Below are positions 31,545 through 40,617 of a DNA stretch of 64,000 bases, one piece after another. The DNA is from Agreia sp. Leaf210 (GTDB lineage Bacteria > Actinomycetota > Actinomycetes > Actinomycetales > Microbacteriaceae). Under the pieces are notes generated by a model. That model was not told where the DNA came from, ran no database searches, and saw only the letters and a list, made by a program, of their open reading frames with translations. The translations under genes and the position numbers were made by a program. Positions within the stretch are counted from its first letter, which is position 1, and every line of letters begins with the position of its first letter. The stretch spans positions 715,561 through 779,560 of the forward strand of contig NZ_LMKK01000002.1 in assembly GCF_001421485.1 (NCBI RefSeq), written 5' to 3'.

Positions 31545-33842
31545 TCAGCCCGTGACCGAGGTCGAGACGACCTCGCGCGCGAGCTCCTCGAGATCGCGCA
31601 CCGTTCTGCCGTCGGCATCGCGACCGGCCGGGTTCGCCAGCGGCCACACGTCGATGGCCTGCTCGTAGAGGCGACGAGCCGCACTCGCGGCCCCCAGCCG
31701 GCGCGCCGAATCGGCGGCGGCGAGCAGCCAGTGCACGGCACGTCGCGCCGCAGACTCGGTGGATGCGGAGGGCGCGGTCTGCAGCTGCAGCGCGTCGACG
31801 AGGTGCTGGGCGATGACCGCCGCAGACCTCGAGCCCTCGTCTGACGAGGACTCGAGGAACTCGACCGTGGCGAGGTGACGATCGCTGCGTGATCGGCGCG
31901 ACTGCATCTCGTAGGCCACCTGCCGGATGAGCGGGTGGCTGAACACGTACTGCCCGCGCTCCGACGACAGCGGGTCGGTGATCGAGATCAGGATGCCGCG
32001 GGTCTCGAGCGTCGAGACATCGCCGGCGAGCTCGCCCGCTGCACGCCGCGAGACGGCAGCCAGGGCGGGCATCGAGAACGAGAAGCCGAGCACCGAGGCG
32101 AGCTGGGCCACGAGCCGCGCGCCCGGCTCGAGGGAGTCGAGGCGTGACGCGATGAGCACCCTCAAGCTGGCGGGCGGCTCCGCGACCGCGAGCGTGTCTG
32201 CACTGACACCGGAGGCCAGTCGCAGACCGGAGGCCGTGTCGTGCAGCAGACCGTCATCGACGAGACTGCGCAGAAGCTCGCGCGCGTACAGCGGCACCCC
32301 GCCGACCCTCGCCGAGAGAAGACGCAGGATGTCGCGGGGCAGCTCGGGCGCGAGCCCCGCGATGAGCGCGACGATCGATTCGTCGTCGAGCGGACCGAGT
32401 TCGAGCACCGTGGTGCTCTCGCTCGCTCCGAGGTCGGGGCGGCGCGTGAGCAGCTCGGGGCGCGTGACGATCACGATGAGAACTGGAGACGGGTTGGCGC
32501 GCTGAAGGTGCTGCACGAAGTCGAGCAGGCCGTCGTCGGCCCAGTGCGCGTCTTCGATCACCCAGACGACCGGGGCGTTCTCGCCGGCGGACATGCGCTC
32601 GAACCAGAGCGACCAGGCCGTGAAGAATTCATCACGACCGTATTCGGCAGAGCCCGAACTCAGCAGCGGCGCACCCGCGGAGTCGACGCCGAGCAGCGGC
32701 GCCAGGCGCTCGCACATCCAGTCGAGGTGCGCCGGCTCGGCGGTTCCCGCCGAGGTCCAACTCACCAGTTTTGTGCGCAGACGACCGAGGGCGACCGCTT
32801 CACCCTCCCCCTCGACGGCTCCGATGCGCGAGCGCACGGCCGACGACAGCGCGGAGTAGGCGACGCCCTCGCCATACGAGAGGCAGCGCGCCGAGTGCCA
32901 CATGATGGCCATGGGCACGTGGTCGAGGTGGTCGCGCAGTTCGAGCACCAGGCGGCTCTTGCCCACACCGGCGTCGGCCGACACCACGGCCAGATGAGGT
33001 CGACCCGTGGCGACGACGCGGTCGAAGGATGCGATCAGCACGTCTCGCTCCGCGTCACGACCGACGAGGGTGGTGAGGATCTCGGCAGCGGGGGCGGCGC
33101 CCGAGCCCGTCTCGGAGATGACACGCAGCGCCGGGTAGGCCGACACCTCGTCGGCGATGCCCTTGATGTCGACGCGCGTCTCGCGCCCGAAGTCGATGCG
33201 GTCGACGGTGAGCGTACGGGTGTGTGCGTCGGTCAGAACTGTCGCGGGCGCGGCCGCGGCCTGCAGGCGCGCGGCGAGGTTGACGGCGGCTCCGGTGACC
33301 ATGCCCTCGCCGGCGGCGCCGAGCATCACGGCGACCTCATCGGTGACGACGCCGACGCGCACGGCGAGCGCTCCCAGGGCAGACGCCCGACCGTAGTCGC
33401 CGACCACCCTCGTCAGCTCGAGGGCCGCCCGAACGGCGCGTTCCGCGTCGTCTTCACGGGTGCGGGTGGCGCCCCAGACGGCCATCACCGCGTCGCCGAT
33501 GAACTTCTCGACCACCCCGCCGAGAGACTCGATGGTGGTGCGGCAGAGGGCGAAGTATCCCGAGAGCAGCTCGCGCACGTCTTCGGCGTCGGTGCGCTCG
33601 GCGAGTTCGGTGAAGCCGACGAGGTCGGCGAACAGGATGCTGGTGTAGCGCCGCTCGGCCCGCGGCGGCTCCGTGTCGGTCGGCAGCGCCGCGCCGCACT
33701 GCGAGCAGAAATTCGCCGCGTCGGTCGATCGCGTGGAGCAGGACGCGCAGATGCGGACACCGGATTCCGGCGACGCTCCTCGATCCGGGCTCGCCGTGGG
33801 ACCGGCGCTCCCTGAATCGGCGTGTGACCACATGCCCCTCAT
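31545..33842 (-). CDS. Zinc ribbon, adenylate/guanylate cyclase and AAA-type ATPase fusion
   Basis: A 765-aa signalling protein. Residues about 29-48 hold a CxxC...CxxC zinc ribbon (CASC, CSQC). A class III cyclase domain follows (SILFADLVGFTELAERTDAE, later FIGDAVMAVWGA). Next is an ATPase module with Walker A SADAGVGKSRL near residue 290 and VVWVIEDAHWADD as Walker B, then a helical C-terminal region. I use the ATG at 33842; an ATG at 33833 is almost equivalent. Such proteins often lead to transcriptional or stress control, but the C-terminus has no DNA-binding domain. The neighbouring Crp-type gene may respond to its product. Confidence 0.88.
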   Translation of the reverse strand: MRGMWSHADSGSAGPTASPDRGASPESGVRICASCSTRSTDAANFCSQCGAALPTDTEPPRAERRYTSILFADLVGFTELAERTDAEDVRELLSGYFALCRTTIESLGGVVEKFIGDAVMAVWGATRTREDDAERAVRAALELTRVVGDYGRASALGALAVRVGVVTDEVAVMLGAAGEGMVTGAAVNLAARLQAAAAPATVLTDAHTRTLTVDRIDFGRETRVDIKGIADEVSAYPALRVISETGSGAAPAAEILTTLVGRDAERDVLIASFDRVVATGRPHLAVVSADAGVGKSRLVLELRDHLDHVPMAIMWHSARCLSYGEGVAYSALSSAVRSRIGAVEGEGEAVALGRLRTKLVSWTSAGTAEPAHLDWMCERLAPLLGVDSAGAPLLSSGSAEYGRDEFFTAWSLWFERMSAGENAPVVWVIEDAHWADDGLLDFVQHLQRANPSPVLIVIVTRPELLTRRPDLGASESTTVLELGPLDDESIVALIAGLAPELPRDILRLLSARVGGVPLYARELLRSLVDDGLLHDTASGLRLASGVSADTLAVAEPPASLRVLIASRLDSLEPGARLVAQLASVLGFSFSMPALAAVSRRAAGELAGDVSTLETRGILISITDPLSSERGQYVFSHPLIRQVAYEMQSRRSRSDRHLATVEFLESSSDEGSRSAAVIAQHLVDALQLQTAPSASTESAARRAVHWLLAAADSARRLGAASAARRLYEQAIDVWPLANPAGRDADGRTVRDLEELAREVVSTSVTG

Positions 33843-33933
33843 TTTAGGCACGCGGCAGTCGCAGACATTACACCTCGTATCTGCACTGTGCCTGGTGAGG
33901 TTCGTCCGAGCTACGGATCGATAAACTGCACGG

Positions 33934-34524
33934 ATGGCTCGTACGCGTGAGTTCGACGATGAGGTGCTCCGTGCTGCCTCTCGCGAACTGTTCTGGAGCA
34001 ATGGTTTCGCGAACACCTCTATCGGCGACATCTCTGCCGCGACCAAGGTGGGCAACGGCAGCATCTACGCCGCCTACGGAAGCAAGTTCGATCTCTTCTT
34101 CACGATTCTCGAGTCGTACTGCCGAACGCGCATCGACACGGTGGCCTCGGCCATGTCGGTCGGTCACACGGCCGCGGAGTCGATCCGCGAGTTCTTCGAC
34201 GTGATCGTGGCGGATTGCGCCAACCAGGTGGGCCGCCGCGGATGCCTCATGCTCAACAGCATCGCGGAATTCGGCGGCAGGGACGAGCGCGTCATCGCGC
34301 TGTGCCGCACCACGACCGACACCATGGAGCGCCGAGTCGCCCGGCGCATCGAGGCCGCCATCGCGGCCAACGAGATCGAGCGTGTCGAGGTCGACCCGCT
34401 CGCGGCGCAGATCATCCTCGTCTCTCAGGGCCTCATCCAGATGAGCCGCCTGGGCACACCGCGCGAGAAACTCGTGGCCGTCGCCGACGCCTACCTCGAG
34501 ACCCTGCCCATCCGCGCACTCTGA
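33934..34524 (+). CDS. TetR/AcrR family regulator
   Basis: A 196-aa regulator whose N-terminal helix-turn-helix reads AASRELFWSNGFANTSIGDIS through NGSIYAAYGSKFDLF. The C-terminal ligand domain contains LMLNSIAEFG and GLIQMSRLGTPREKL. It is divergent from the cyclase gene, with 91 bases between. The dehydrogenase at 34619 lies 94 bases downstream on the same strand and may be co-regulated, but no clear operator was found. Confidence 0.88.
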   Translation: MARTREFDDEVLRAASRELFWSNGFANTSIGDISAATKVGNGSIYAAYGSKFDLFFTILESYCRTRIDTVASAMSVGHTAAESIREFFDVIVADCANQVGRRGCLMLNSIAEFGGRDERVIALCRTTTDTMERRVARRIEAAIAANEIERVEVDPLAAQIILVSQGLIQMSRLGTPREKLVAVADAYLETLPIRAL

Positions 34525-34618
34525 CGAATTCGCGCTGCATTCGCGCCGGGTTCAGCGGTAGCGTGACTCATGGGGCGGCCGTGGCCGTGGCCCCTCCACG
34601 ACCGTGAGGAGCAGTTCG

Positions 34619-36127
34619 ATGACAGACACCACCGAGAAGCAGCCCGTTGTGAACCACTGGGTCGACGGAGCCGAGTACCCGTCGTCGTCTGGTCGCACCG
34701 CTCCCGTGTACGACCCCGCGCAGGGAATCGTCACCAAGCAGGTCGCCCTCGCGGATCAGGCCGAGATCGACGCCGCCGTCGCGAGCGCCAAGGCGGCATT
34801 CCCCGGTTGGCGCGATACGTCGATCACGAAGCGGCAGCAGGTTCTGTTCTCGTTCCGCGAGCTGCTCGCGTCGCGCAAGGCAGAGCTGGCCGAGATCCTC
34901 ACCTCCGAGCACGGCAAGGTGCTCTCCGATGCCATGGGAGAGATCACCCGTGGCCTCGAGGTCGTCGAGCTCGCGACCGGGTTCCCGCACCTGATCAAGG
35001 GCGAGTACTCCGAGAACGTCTCGACGGGCGTCGACGTGTACTCGCTGCGGCAGCCGCTCGGAGTCGTCGGAGTCATCAGCCCCTTCAACTTTCCGGCGAT
35101 GGTGCCCATGTGGTTCTTCCCGATCGCGATCGCGGCCGGCAACACCGTGGTGCTAAAGCCCAGCGAGAAAGACCCCTCCGCGGCCAATTGGCTCGCGGCC
35201 CTCTTCAGCGAGGCCGGCCTGCCCGACGGCGTGCTCAACGTGCTGCACGGCGACAAGGTGGCCGTCGACGGCCTTCTCGAGCACCGCGATGTGAAGAGCA
35301 TCTCGTTCGTCGGGTCGACTCCGATCGCGCAGTACATCTACGAGACGGCGTCGAAGAACGGCAAGCGCGTCCAGGCGCTCGGCGGCGCGAAGAACCACAT
35401 GCTGGTTCTGCCCGACGCCGACCTCGACCTCACGGCCGACGCCGCCATCAACGCGGGCTTCGGCTCTGCCGGAGAGCGCTGCATGGCGATCTCGGTCGTC
35501 GTAGCGGTCGAACCCGTGGCCGACGAACTGATCGAGAAGATCACCCAGCGCATGAAGGGTCTGAAGACCGGCGACGGCCGGCGCAACTGCGACATGGGGC
35601 CGCTCGTCACCGAGGCGCACCGCGACAAGGTCGCCGGCTACATCGACATCGCCGCGACCGATGGAGCGACGGTGGTGGTCGACGGCCGGGGCATCGAGGT
35701 CGACGGCGCGGCAGAGGGATTCTGGCTCGGCCCGACGCTCCTCGACAACGTGCCCGTGTCGAGTCGCGCCTACACCGAGGAGATCTTCGGTCCCGTGCTG
35801 TCCGTCGTGAGGGTGAGTTCGTACGAGGAGGGCGTCGCCCTCATCAACGACGGCGCGTTCGGCAACGGCACCGCGATCTTCACGAACGACGGCGGGGCTG
35901 CGCGCCGGTTCCAGAACGAGATCGAGGTGGGCATGATCGGCATCAATGTGCCGATCCCCGTGCCCGTGGCGTACTACTCATTCGGCGGGTTCAAGGACTC
36001 GATCTTCGGCTCGAACAAGGCCTACGGGGTGCACGGCTTCGACTTCTTCACCCGCGAGAAGGCGGTGACGAGTCGCTGGCTCGACCCGTCGCACGGCGGC
36101 ATCAACCTGGGCTTCCCCCAGAACTAG
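34619..36127 (+). CDS. mmsA: CoA-acylating methylmalonate-semialdehyde dehydrogenase
   Basis: A 502-aa aldehyde dehydrogenase converting methylmalonate or malonate semialdehyde to propionyl- or acetyl-CoA, as in valine, beta-alanine and inositol breakdown. Typical features are GVISPFNFPAMVPMWFFPIA, the catalytic Cys in AGERCMAI, and PVAYYSFGGFKDSIFG near the end. GAGGAG lies eight bases before the ATG at 34619; an in-frame GTG at 34604 precedes that site and is unlikely. No other inositol or valine genes are adjacent, so the physiological pathway is open. Confidence 0.92.
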   Translation: MTDTTEKQPVVNHWVDGAEYPSSSGRTAPVYDPAQGIVTKQVALADQAEIDAAVASAKAAFPGWRDTSITKRQQVLFSFRELLASRKAELAEILTSEHGKVLSDAMGEITRGLEVVELATGFPHLIKGEYSENVSTGVDVYSLRQPLGVVGVISPFNFPAMVPMWFFPIAIAAGNTVVLKPSEKDPSAANWLAALFSEAGLPDGVLNVLHGDKVAVDGLLEHRDVKSISFVGSTPIAQYIYETASKNGKRVQALGGAKNHMLVLPDADLDLTADAAINAGFGSAGERCMAISVVVAVEPVADELIEKITQRMKGLKTGDGRRNCDMGPLVTEAHRDKVAGYIDIAATDGATVVVDGRGIEVDGAAEGFWLGPTLLDNVPVSSRAYTEEIFGPVLSVVRVSSYEEGVALINDGAFGNGTAIFTNDGGAARRFQNEIEVGMIGINVPIPVPVAYYSFGGFKDSIFGSNKAYGVHGFDFFTREKAVTSRWLDPSHGGINLGFPQN

Positions 36128-36155
36128 CCGCTCGCGCCGACGATGTGGCGCCTCG

Positions 36156-38522
36156 TCACGAGGCGACGACGCGGCGACGCACGATGAACGCGGTGACGCC
36201 GAGCAGCAGGAGCATGCCCGCGAGGGCGAGCCGACCCGTCGCATCCAGGCCCGTGAGACCGAGCATCCCCGCGACATCCGCGCCGTCTCCGGGCGTGGGC
36301 GACGAGCCCGCGCCCGCGCCGGCGCCCGCGCCGTCACCCCCCGCGCCGTCGCCGCCGCCCGGAACGGTCGGGTCGACGCCCGACTCGACGGTCGTGAGAA
36401 ACACGTCGCCGGAACCGGCGTTCGATGCGTCATCGAGGGCGCCGTACGTGAGGCCCTGCACATAGGCCGTTCCGTCGCCTCGCGCCGACGCGAACAGGTT
36501 GCCCTCGTCGTACTCGTCGGCTCCGTCGCGCTGCGGGGTGCCGAACTGGGTGCGAGCGGTCTGGGCACCGTCGGCGTCGAGCGATGCGGTGAACACGTCG
36601 ACTCCGCCCGCGCCGCCGTCGGCGAAGCGGCCGGCGGTGTGCCCGATGGCCAGCAGACCGCCGCCCGCCCCGGGCACGAGCGCGGCAGCCCTGTCGTCCT
36701 CCGGCGTTCCGAGTTGCGTCGTGAAGAGCGCCGTGCCGAGAGCATCGAACGAGCGGACGAAGGCGTCGTTGCCGCCGGCCGAGTCGGCTCCCGAGAGGGA
36801 GCCGCCCGTGAAGCCCGCCGCCGCGACGCCCCCCGACGTCGCGAGCAGCGTCGACACCTGGTCGCCCGCCTCGGTGCCGAACTGCTGCAGCCACTCCCGC
36901 GTTCCATCGGCCGAGTACTTCGCGACCCACGCGTCGTAACCGCCCGAGCTCGCCGCTCCGGGCATCGCGGCTCCGGCCGTTCCCGCGACATACACGCCGC
37001 CGTCGGGTGCGAGCGCTGCCGCGAACGCCTTGTCCTCGCCCGAGCTGCCGAACTGGTGCGACCACGAGACCGCACCCTCGGCATCCACCCGCGTGATCAT
37101 CGCGTCTTTGTCGCCGGCGCTCGTCTCGCCATCGAGGGTCCCCGAGGTGTAGCCGGCGAGATACGCTCCCCCGTCGGCGTCGGCCGTCACTCCGTAGGCA
37201 CGATCGGCAGCCGCGGCGGATCCCGCGGAGGCCTGCCACTGCACGGTTCCGTCCGCTCCGACCCGAGCGGCGAGCACGTCGTCGTTCACCGCCCCGCCGT
37301 GGTCGCGCTTCGAATAGCCGCCCACGATCACGGAGTCGTCAGCAGCGGCGACCACCCCGTAGGCCCGGTCGTCACGCTCCGACGCGATGGCCGCCGCGAA
37401 CACCTCGGAGCCGTCGCCCGCGAATCGCTGCACCACGATGTCGAGGCCGCCCGCCCCCGCGACGCCGCCGAGCGCGCCGGCGGCGTTCACCGCCTGCACT
37501 CCCCCGCCGTCGGAGAGCGCGAGCACTCCCCCGGCTCGGTCGTCGCCCGCGGTGCCGAGCTGCGTTCCCTCGAACGGCGCACGCGGCGTCGTCTGCAGAT
37601 AGCCGGCGATGTCCTGGATGCCCTCGCGGAATCCTTCGCGCCACACGCCCCAGTCGTGTCCGCGGTTGTAGACCCGGAACTCCGCGGTGATGCCCGGCAC
37701 GCGCTTGGCGGCGTTGTAGAGCGTGGCCGACTCGTAGTCGATGTCGTGGTTCACGTCGGACGGGTCGGGGTTCACGTACTCGTCGTCGCCGACCGCGATG
37801 AACATGTGCAGCGGCGACGCGGGGTCGAAGGCGGCGAATGTCGACGGGTAGTTCAGCGACAGGTAGCGCTGCTCGTCGAAGGCCTGGTCGCCCACCCCGT
37901 AGGCGCCGAACTCCCGGGCCGACGAGTCGACGGGAGGCGTGGGTGTGTAGACGGCCGGGCTCAGGATGAGCGCGTTTGCGAAGAGGTCTTGGTGGGCCGT
38001 GGCGTAGCGCAGTGCGCCTGCCGCTCCCATGGAGTACCCGCCCACCACCCGCGAGGCGCGGTCGTCGATCGTGGCGTAGGTCGAGTCGATCGTGGGGATG
38101 AGCTCGGTCGTGAACGCGGTCTCGACGGCGACTCCGGGAGTCGCTCCGCCGGTGTACTGCGAGTCGACGTAGTAATTGCCGCGCTCGTTCCAGGGCGCAT
38201 CCGGCATCACGACCACCATCGGCGGGATGCTGCCGGCGGCGATCAGCTCGTCGAGGTCGGGACCGACCTGCTGCCAGGCCGCCTGCGTGTCGCCGCGGCC
38301 ATGCAGCAGATAGAGGGTCGGATAGCGCGTGGCCCCCGACGCGTCATAGCCCTCGGGCAGGTAGACCGTGTAGTCCACCGGACCTCCGATGGCCGAGCTC
38401 TCGAACGAGCCCGCCTCGAAGGTGCTGCCGGCGGCCTGGGCCGGTGCGGCGGGCAGGGCGAGGATGCCAGCCCCCGCGAGTGCGAGCGCGGCGATGGCCG
38501 CGGTCTTCGACGTCCACATCAT
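36156..38522 (-). CDS. Secreted esterase fused to beta-propeller-like repeats, C-terminal membrane anchor
   Basis: A 788-aa exported protein. A signal peptide with PAQAAG cleavage comes first. An esterase D/feruloyl esterase-like alpha/beta hydrolase follows (about 35-320): VDYTVYLPEGYD, nucleophile Ser in GGYSMG near residue 161, and a His in YNRGHDWGVW. Next are about seven SBBP-like repeats (about 330-720), each with a GxxxDAxVxxxDxxGxxxWxxxxG pattern. A Gly/Pro linker and a terminal helix with RRRVVAS follow; there is no clear LPxTG. AGAGAGG precedes the ATG. It may hydrolyse esters in plant cell wall or polymers at the cell surface. Confidence 0.82.
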   Translation of the reverse strand: MMWTSKTAAIAALALAGAGILALPAAPAQAAGSTFEAGSFESSAIGGPVDYTVYLPEGYDASGATRYPTLYLLHGRGDTQAAWQQVGPDLDELIAAGSIPPMVVVMPDAPWNERGNYYVDSQYTGGATPGVAVETAFTTELIPTIDSTYATIDDRASRVVGGYSMGAAGALRYATAHQDLFANALILSPAVYTPTPPVDSSAREFGAYGVGDQAFDEQRYLSLNYPSTFAAFDPASPLHMFIAVGDDEYVNPDPSDVNHDIDYESATLYNAAKRVPGITAEFRVYNRGHDWGVWREGFREGIQDIAGYLQTTPRAPFEGTQLGTAGDDRAGGVLALSDGGGVQAVNAAGALGGVAGAGGLDIVVQRFAGDGSEVFAAAIASERDDRAYGVVAAADDSVIVGGYSKRDHGGAVNDDVLAARVGADGTVQWQASAGSAAAADRAYGVTADADGGAYLAGYTSGTLDGETSAGDKDAMITRVDAEGAVSWSHQFGSSGEDKAFAAALAPDGGVYVAGTAGAAMPGAASSGGYDAWVAKYSADGTREWLQQFGTEAGDQVSTLLATSGGVAAAGFTGGSLSGADSAGGNDAFVRSFDALGTALFTTQLGTPEDDRAAALVPGAGGGLLAIGHTAGRFADGGAGGVDVFTASLDADGAQTARTQFGTPQRDGADEYDEGNLFASARGDGTAYVQGLTYGALDDASNAGSGDVFLTTVESGVDPTVPGGGDGAGGDGAGAGAGAGSSPTPGDGADVAGMLGLTGLDATGRLALAGMLLLLGVTAFIVRRRVVAS

Positions 38523-38572
38523 TGTGTTGCCTCTCTGGGTGGTGCTGAATCGAGCTTCGTGATTACTGAGGT

Positions 38573-39421
38573 CTAGGCGAACGGCTGCGCCGCGCGGAGG
38601 ATCGATCGCGCCCGGCCGAGCATGGCCGCGTCGACCATCTCTCCGTTGCCGAGTGTGGTGACTCCTCCGGCCTCGCCGACCGAGAGCACCTCGCGTGCCC
38701 AGTCGAGCTCGGCATCGGTCGGAGCGAACGCCTCGTGGATCACGGGCAGCTGGCTCGGGTGGATGGCCGAGCGGCCGAACCAGCCCGACTCGCGGCCGCG
38801 CAGGGTGTCGGCACGCAGGGCATCCAGATTGCGGATGTCGGGGAACGCCGACATCATCGGCGCCTCGAGCCCCGCCGACCGTGCCGCGTACAGCAGGCGG
38901 ATGCGGGCGTAGTCGAGCACGCCGACAGCTCGGGTGCCGAGCTCGCTCGCGAGGTCGGATTCGCCGAGCGCGAGCCGGGTGACCGACGGATGCGCGGCGA
39001 TCGCATAGGAGTTCTCGACCCCGAGCGCGGACTCGACGAGCGCGGTCACCGGAATCCCTGGGGCGAGGTCCGCGAGCACGTCGAGCTGCCCCGCCGTCTC
39101 GACCTTGGGCACGCGCAGCTCGATCGGCGTGGAAGAGCCGGCCAGTGCACGCACGTCATCGAGCCCGTGTTCGCCGCTGTTGATGCGCACCTGCACGACG
39201 GTGAGCGCCGGATGCGTCTCGTCGCCTGGGGTGAACGCGGCGAGCCAGTCGAGAACGGCGTCGCGAGCGAACTCCTTGCGTTCCGGCCTGACCGCGTCTT
39301 CGAGATCGAGGATCACCATGTTCGCGCCACTGGCAGCGGCCGTGCCGAAGCGGTCGGGCCTGTCTCCCGGAACATACAGGGCCGCGACGATCGGCAGCGC
39401 GCCGGATGCGCCGGCGCTCAC
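38573..39421 (-). CDS. CitE/HpcH-type CoA-ester lyase
   Basis: A 282-aa TIM-barrel lyase of the citrate lyase beta/malyl-CoA lyase family. Visible are ALYVPGDRPDRF, DLEDAV with the Mg-binding acids, VRINSGEHG, LRVPKVE and ALVESALGVENSY, with the family C-terminal GWFGRSAIHPSQLP. The GTG at 39421 overlaps the CoA transferase stop by 4 bases. Stand-alone members cleave citramalyl-CoA or malyl-CoA-type esters, which fits the adjoining CoA transferase. It is the last gene of the LacI-controlled unit. Confidence 0.85.
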   Translation of the reverse strand: MSAGASGALPIVAALYVPGDRPDRFGTAAASGANMVILDLEDAVRPERKEFARDAVLDWLAAFTPGDETHPALTVVQVRINSGEHGLDDVRALAGSSTPIELRVPKVETAGQLDVLADLAPGIPVTALVESALGVENSYAIAAHPSVTRLALGESDLASELGTRAVGVLDYARIRLLYAARSAGLEAPMMSAFPDIRNLDALRADTLRGRESGWFGRSAIHPSQLPVIHEAFAPTDAELDWAREVLSVGEAGGVTTLGNGEMVDAAMLGRARSILRAAQPFA

Positions 39422-40617
39422 AGGATGCCCCGTTCGCGCAGCGCAGCCCTTTGCTCGGCCGTGATGCCGATCTCGTCGAGCACCTCCTCGGTGTCGTGGC
39501 CGTGGGGTCGTCCGGTGAATCGGATCGCTCCCGGCGTCTCGGACAGTCGGAACAGCACGTTCTGCATCTTGACCTGTCCCAGTTCGTCGTCGTCGACGGT
39601 CTGCACCGTGCCGAGCGCCGCATATTGAGGATCGGCGAGGATGCCGCGCACGTCGTAGACGGGGGCCACGGCGGCCTGCGCCCTTTCGAACTCCTCGAGC
39701 ACCACGGCGGTGGGGCGCGCGGCGACCCAGGATGCGACGGCCTCGTCGAGTTCGTCGGCGTGCTGAGCCCTGCTGTGCCCACTCGAGAACCACGGCTCGT
39801 CGACGAGTTCGGGGCGGCCCACGAGGGTCATCACGCGCTCGGCGATCGACTGCGAGCTGGTCGACACGGCCACCCACTCGTCGTCGGCCGTTCTGTACAC
39901 ATTGCGCGGCGCGTTGTTCACGCTTCTGTTGCCCGTTCGGGGCTGCACGGTGCCGAGCTGATCGAACGCGGTGATCTGACCGCCGAGCAGCATCAGGATG
40001 GGCTCGATGATCGCCATGTCGACCACCTGGCCGCGGCCGGTCGCCTCGGCCGAGCGCAGCGCCACCATCACGGCGTAGCTCGTGGCGAGGGCGGCGATGC
40101 CGTCGGCCAGACCGAACGGGGGCAACGTCGGCGGGCCGTCGGGCTCACCCGTGAGCGCGGCGAATCCGCTCATCGCCTCGGCGAGACTGCCGAAGCCGGG
40201 CCGCGCGGAGTACGGGCCGAACTGGCCGAACGCGGTGACGCGAGCGATCACGAGGGCCGGGTTGGCGGCGAGCAGCTCATCCGGACCCAATCCCCACCGC
40301 TCGAGCGTGCCGGGCCTGAAGTTCTCGATCAGAACGTCGGCGGAGCGCACGAGCTCGAGGAGCACGGCGGCGCCGTCGGCCTGCCCGAGGTTCAGCGTGA
40401 CCGTGCGCTTGTTGCGGCCGAGCGTCTTCCACCAGAGATTGACGCCGTCTTTGGCCGGACCGTGCCCGCGCGACGCGTCGGGCTTCGACGGATGCTCGAC
40501 CTTGATCACGTCGGCCCCGAAGTCACCGAGGAAGGTGGCCGCCAGCGGCCCCGCGAAGAGCGTCGAGATGTCGAGGACGCGCACGCCGTACAGGGGTGCT
40601 CTGCCTGGCGCACTCAC
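39418..40617 (-). CDS. CaiB/BaiF family CoA transferase
   Basis: A 399-aa class III CoA transferase: VLDISTLFAGPLAATFLGDFGADVIKVE at the N-terminus (quoted in parts elsewhere), ENFRPGTLERWGL, and GQVVDMAIIE with the catalytic Asp that forms the acyl anhydride. It moves CoA between carboxylates. The GTG at 40617 overlaps the upstream stop by 4 bases, and its own stop overlaps the lyase start. Paired with a CitE-type lyase it would activate then split a hydroxy-dicarboxylate. Confidence 0.9.
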   Translation of the reverse strand: MSAPGRAPLYGVRVLDISTLFAGPLAATFLGDFGADVIKVEHPSKPDASRGHGPAKDGVNLWWKTLGRNKRTVTLNLGQADGAAVLLELVRSADVLIENFRPGTLERWGLGPDELLAANPALVIARVTAFGQFGPYSARPGFGSLAEAMSGFAALTGEPDGPPTLPPFGLADGIAALATSYAVMVALRSAEATGRGQVVDMAIIEPILMLLGGQITAFDQLGTVQPRTGNRSVNNAPRNVYRTADDEWVAVSTSSQSIAERVMTLVGRPELVDEPWFSSGHSRAQHADELDEAVASWVAARPTAVVLEEFERAQAAVAPVYDVRGILADPQYAALGTVQTVDDDELGQVKMQNVLFRLSETPGAIRFTGRPHGHDTEEVLDEIGITAEQRAALRERGIL

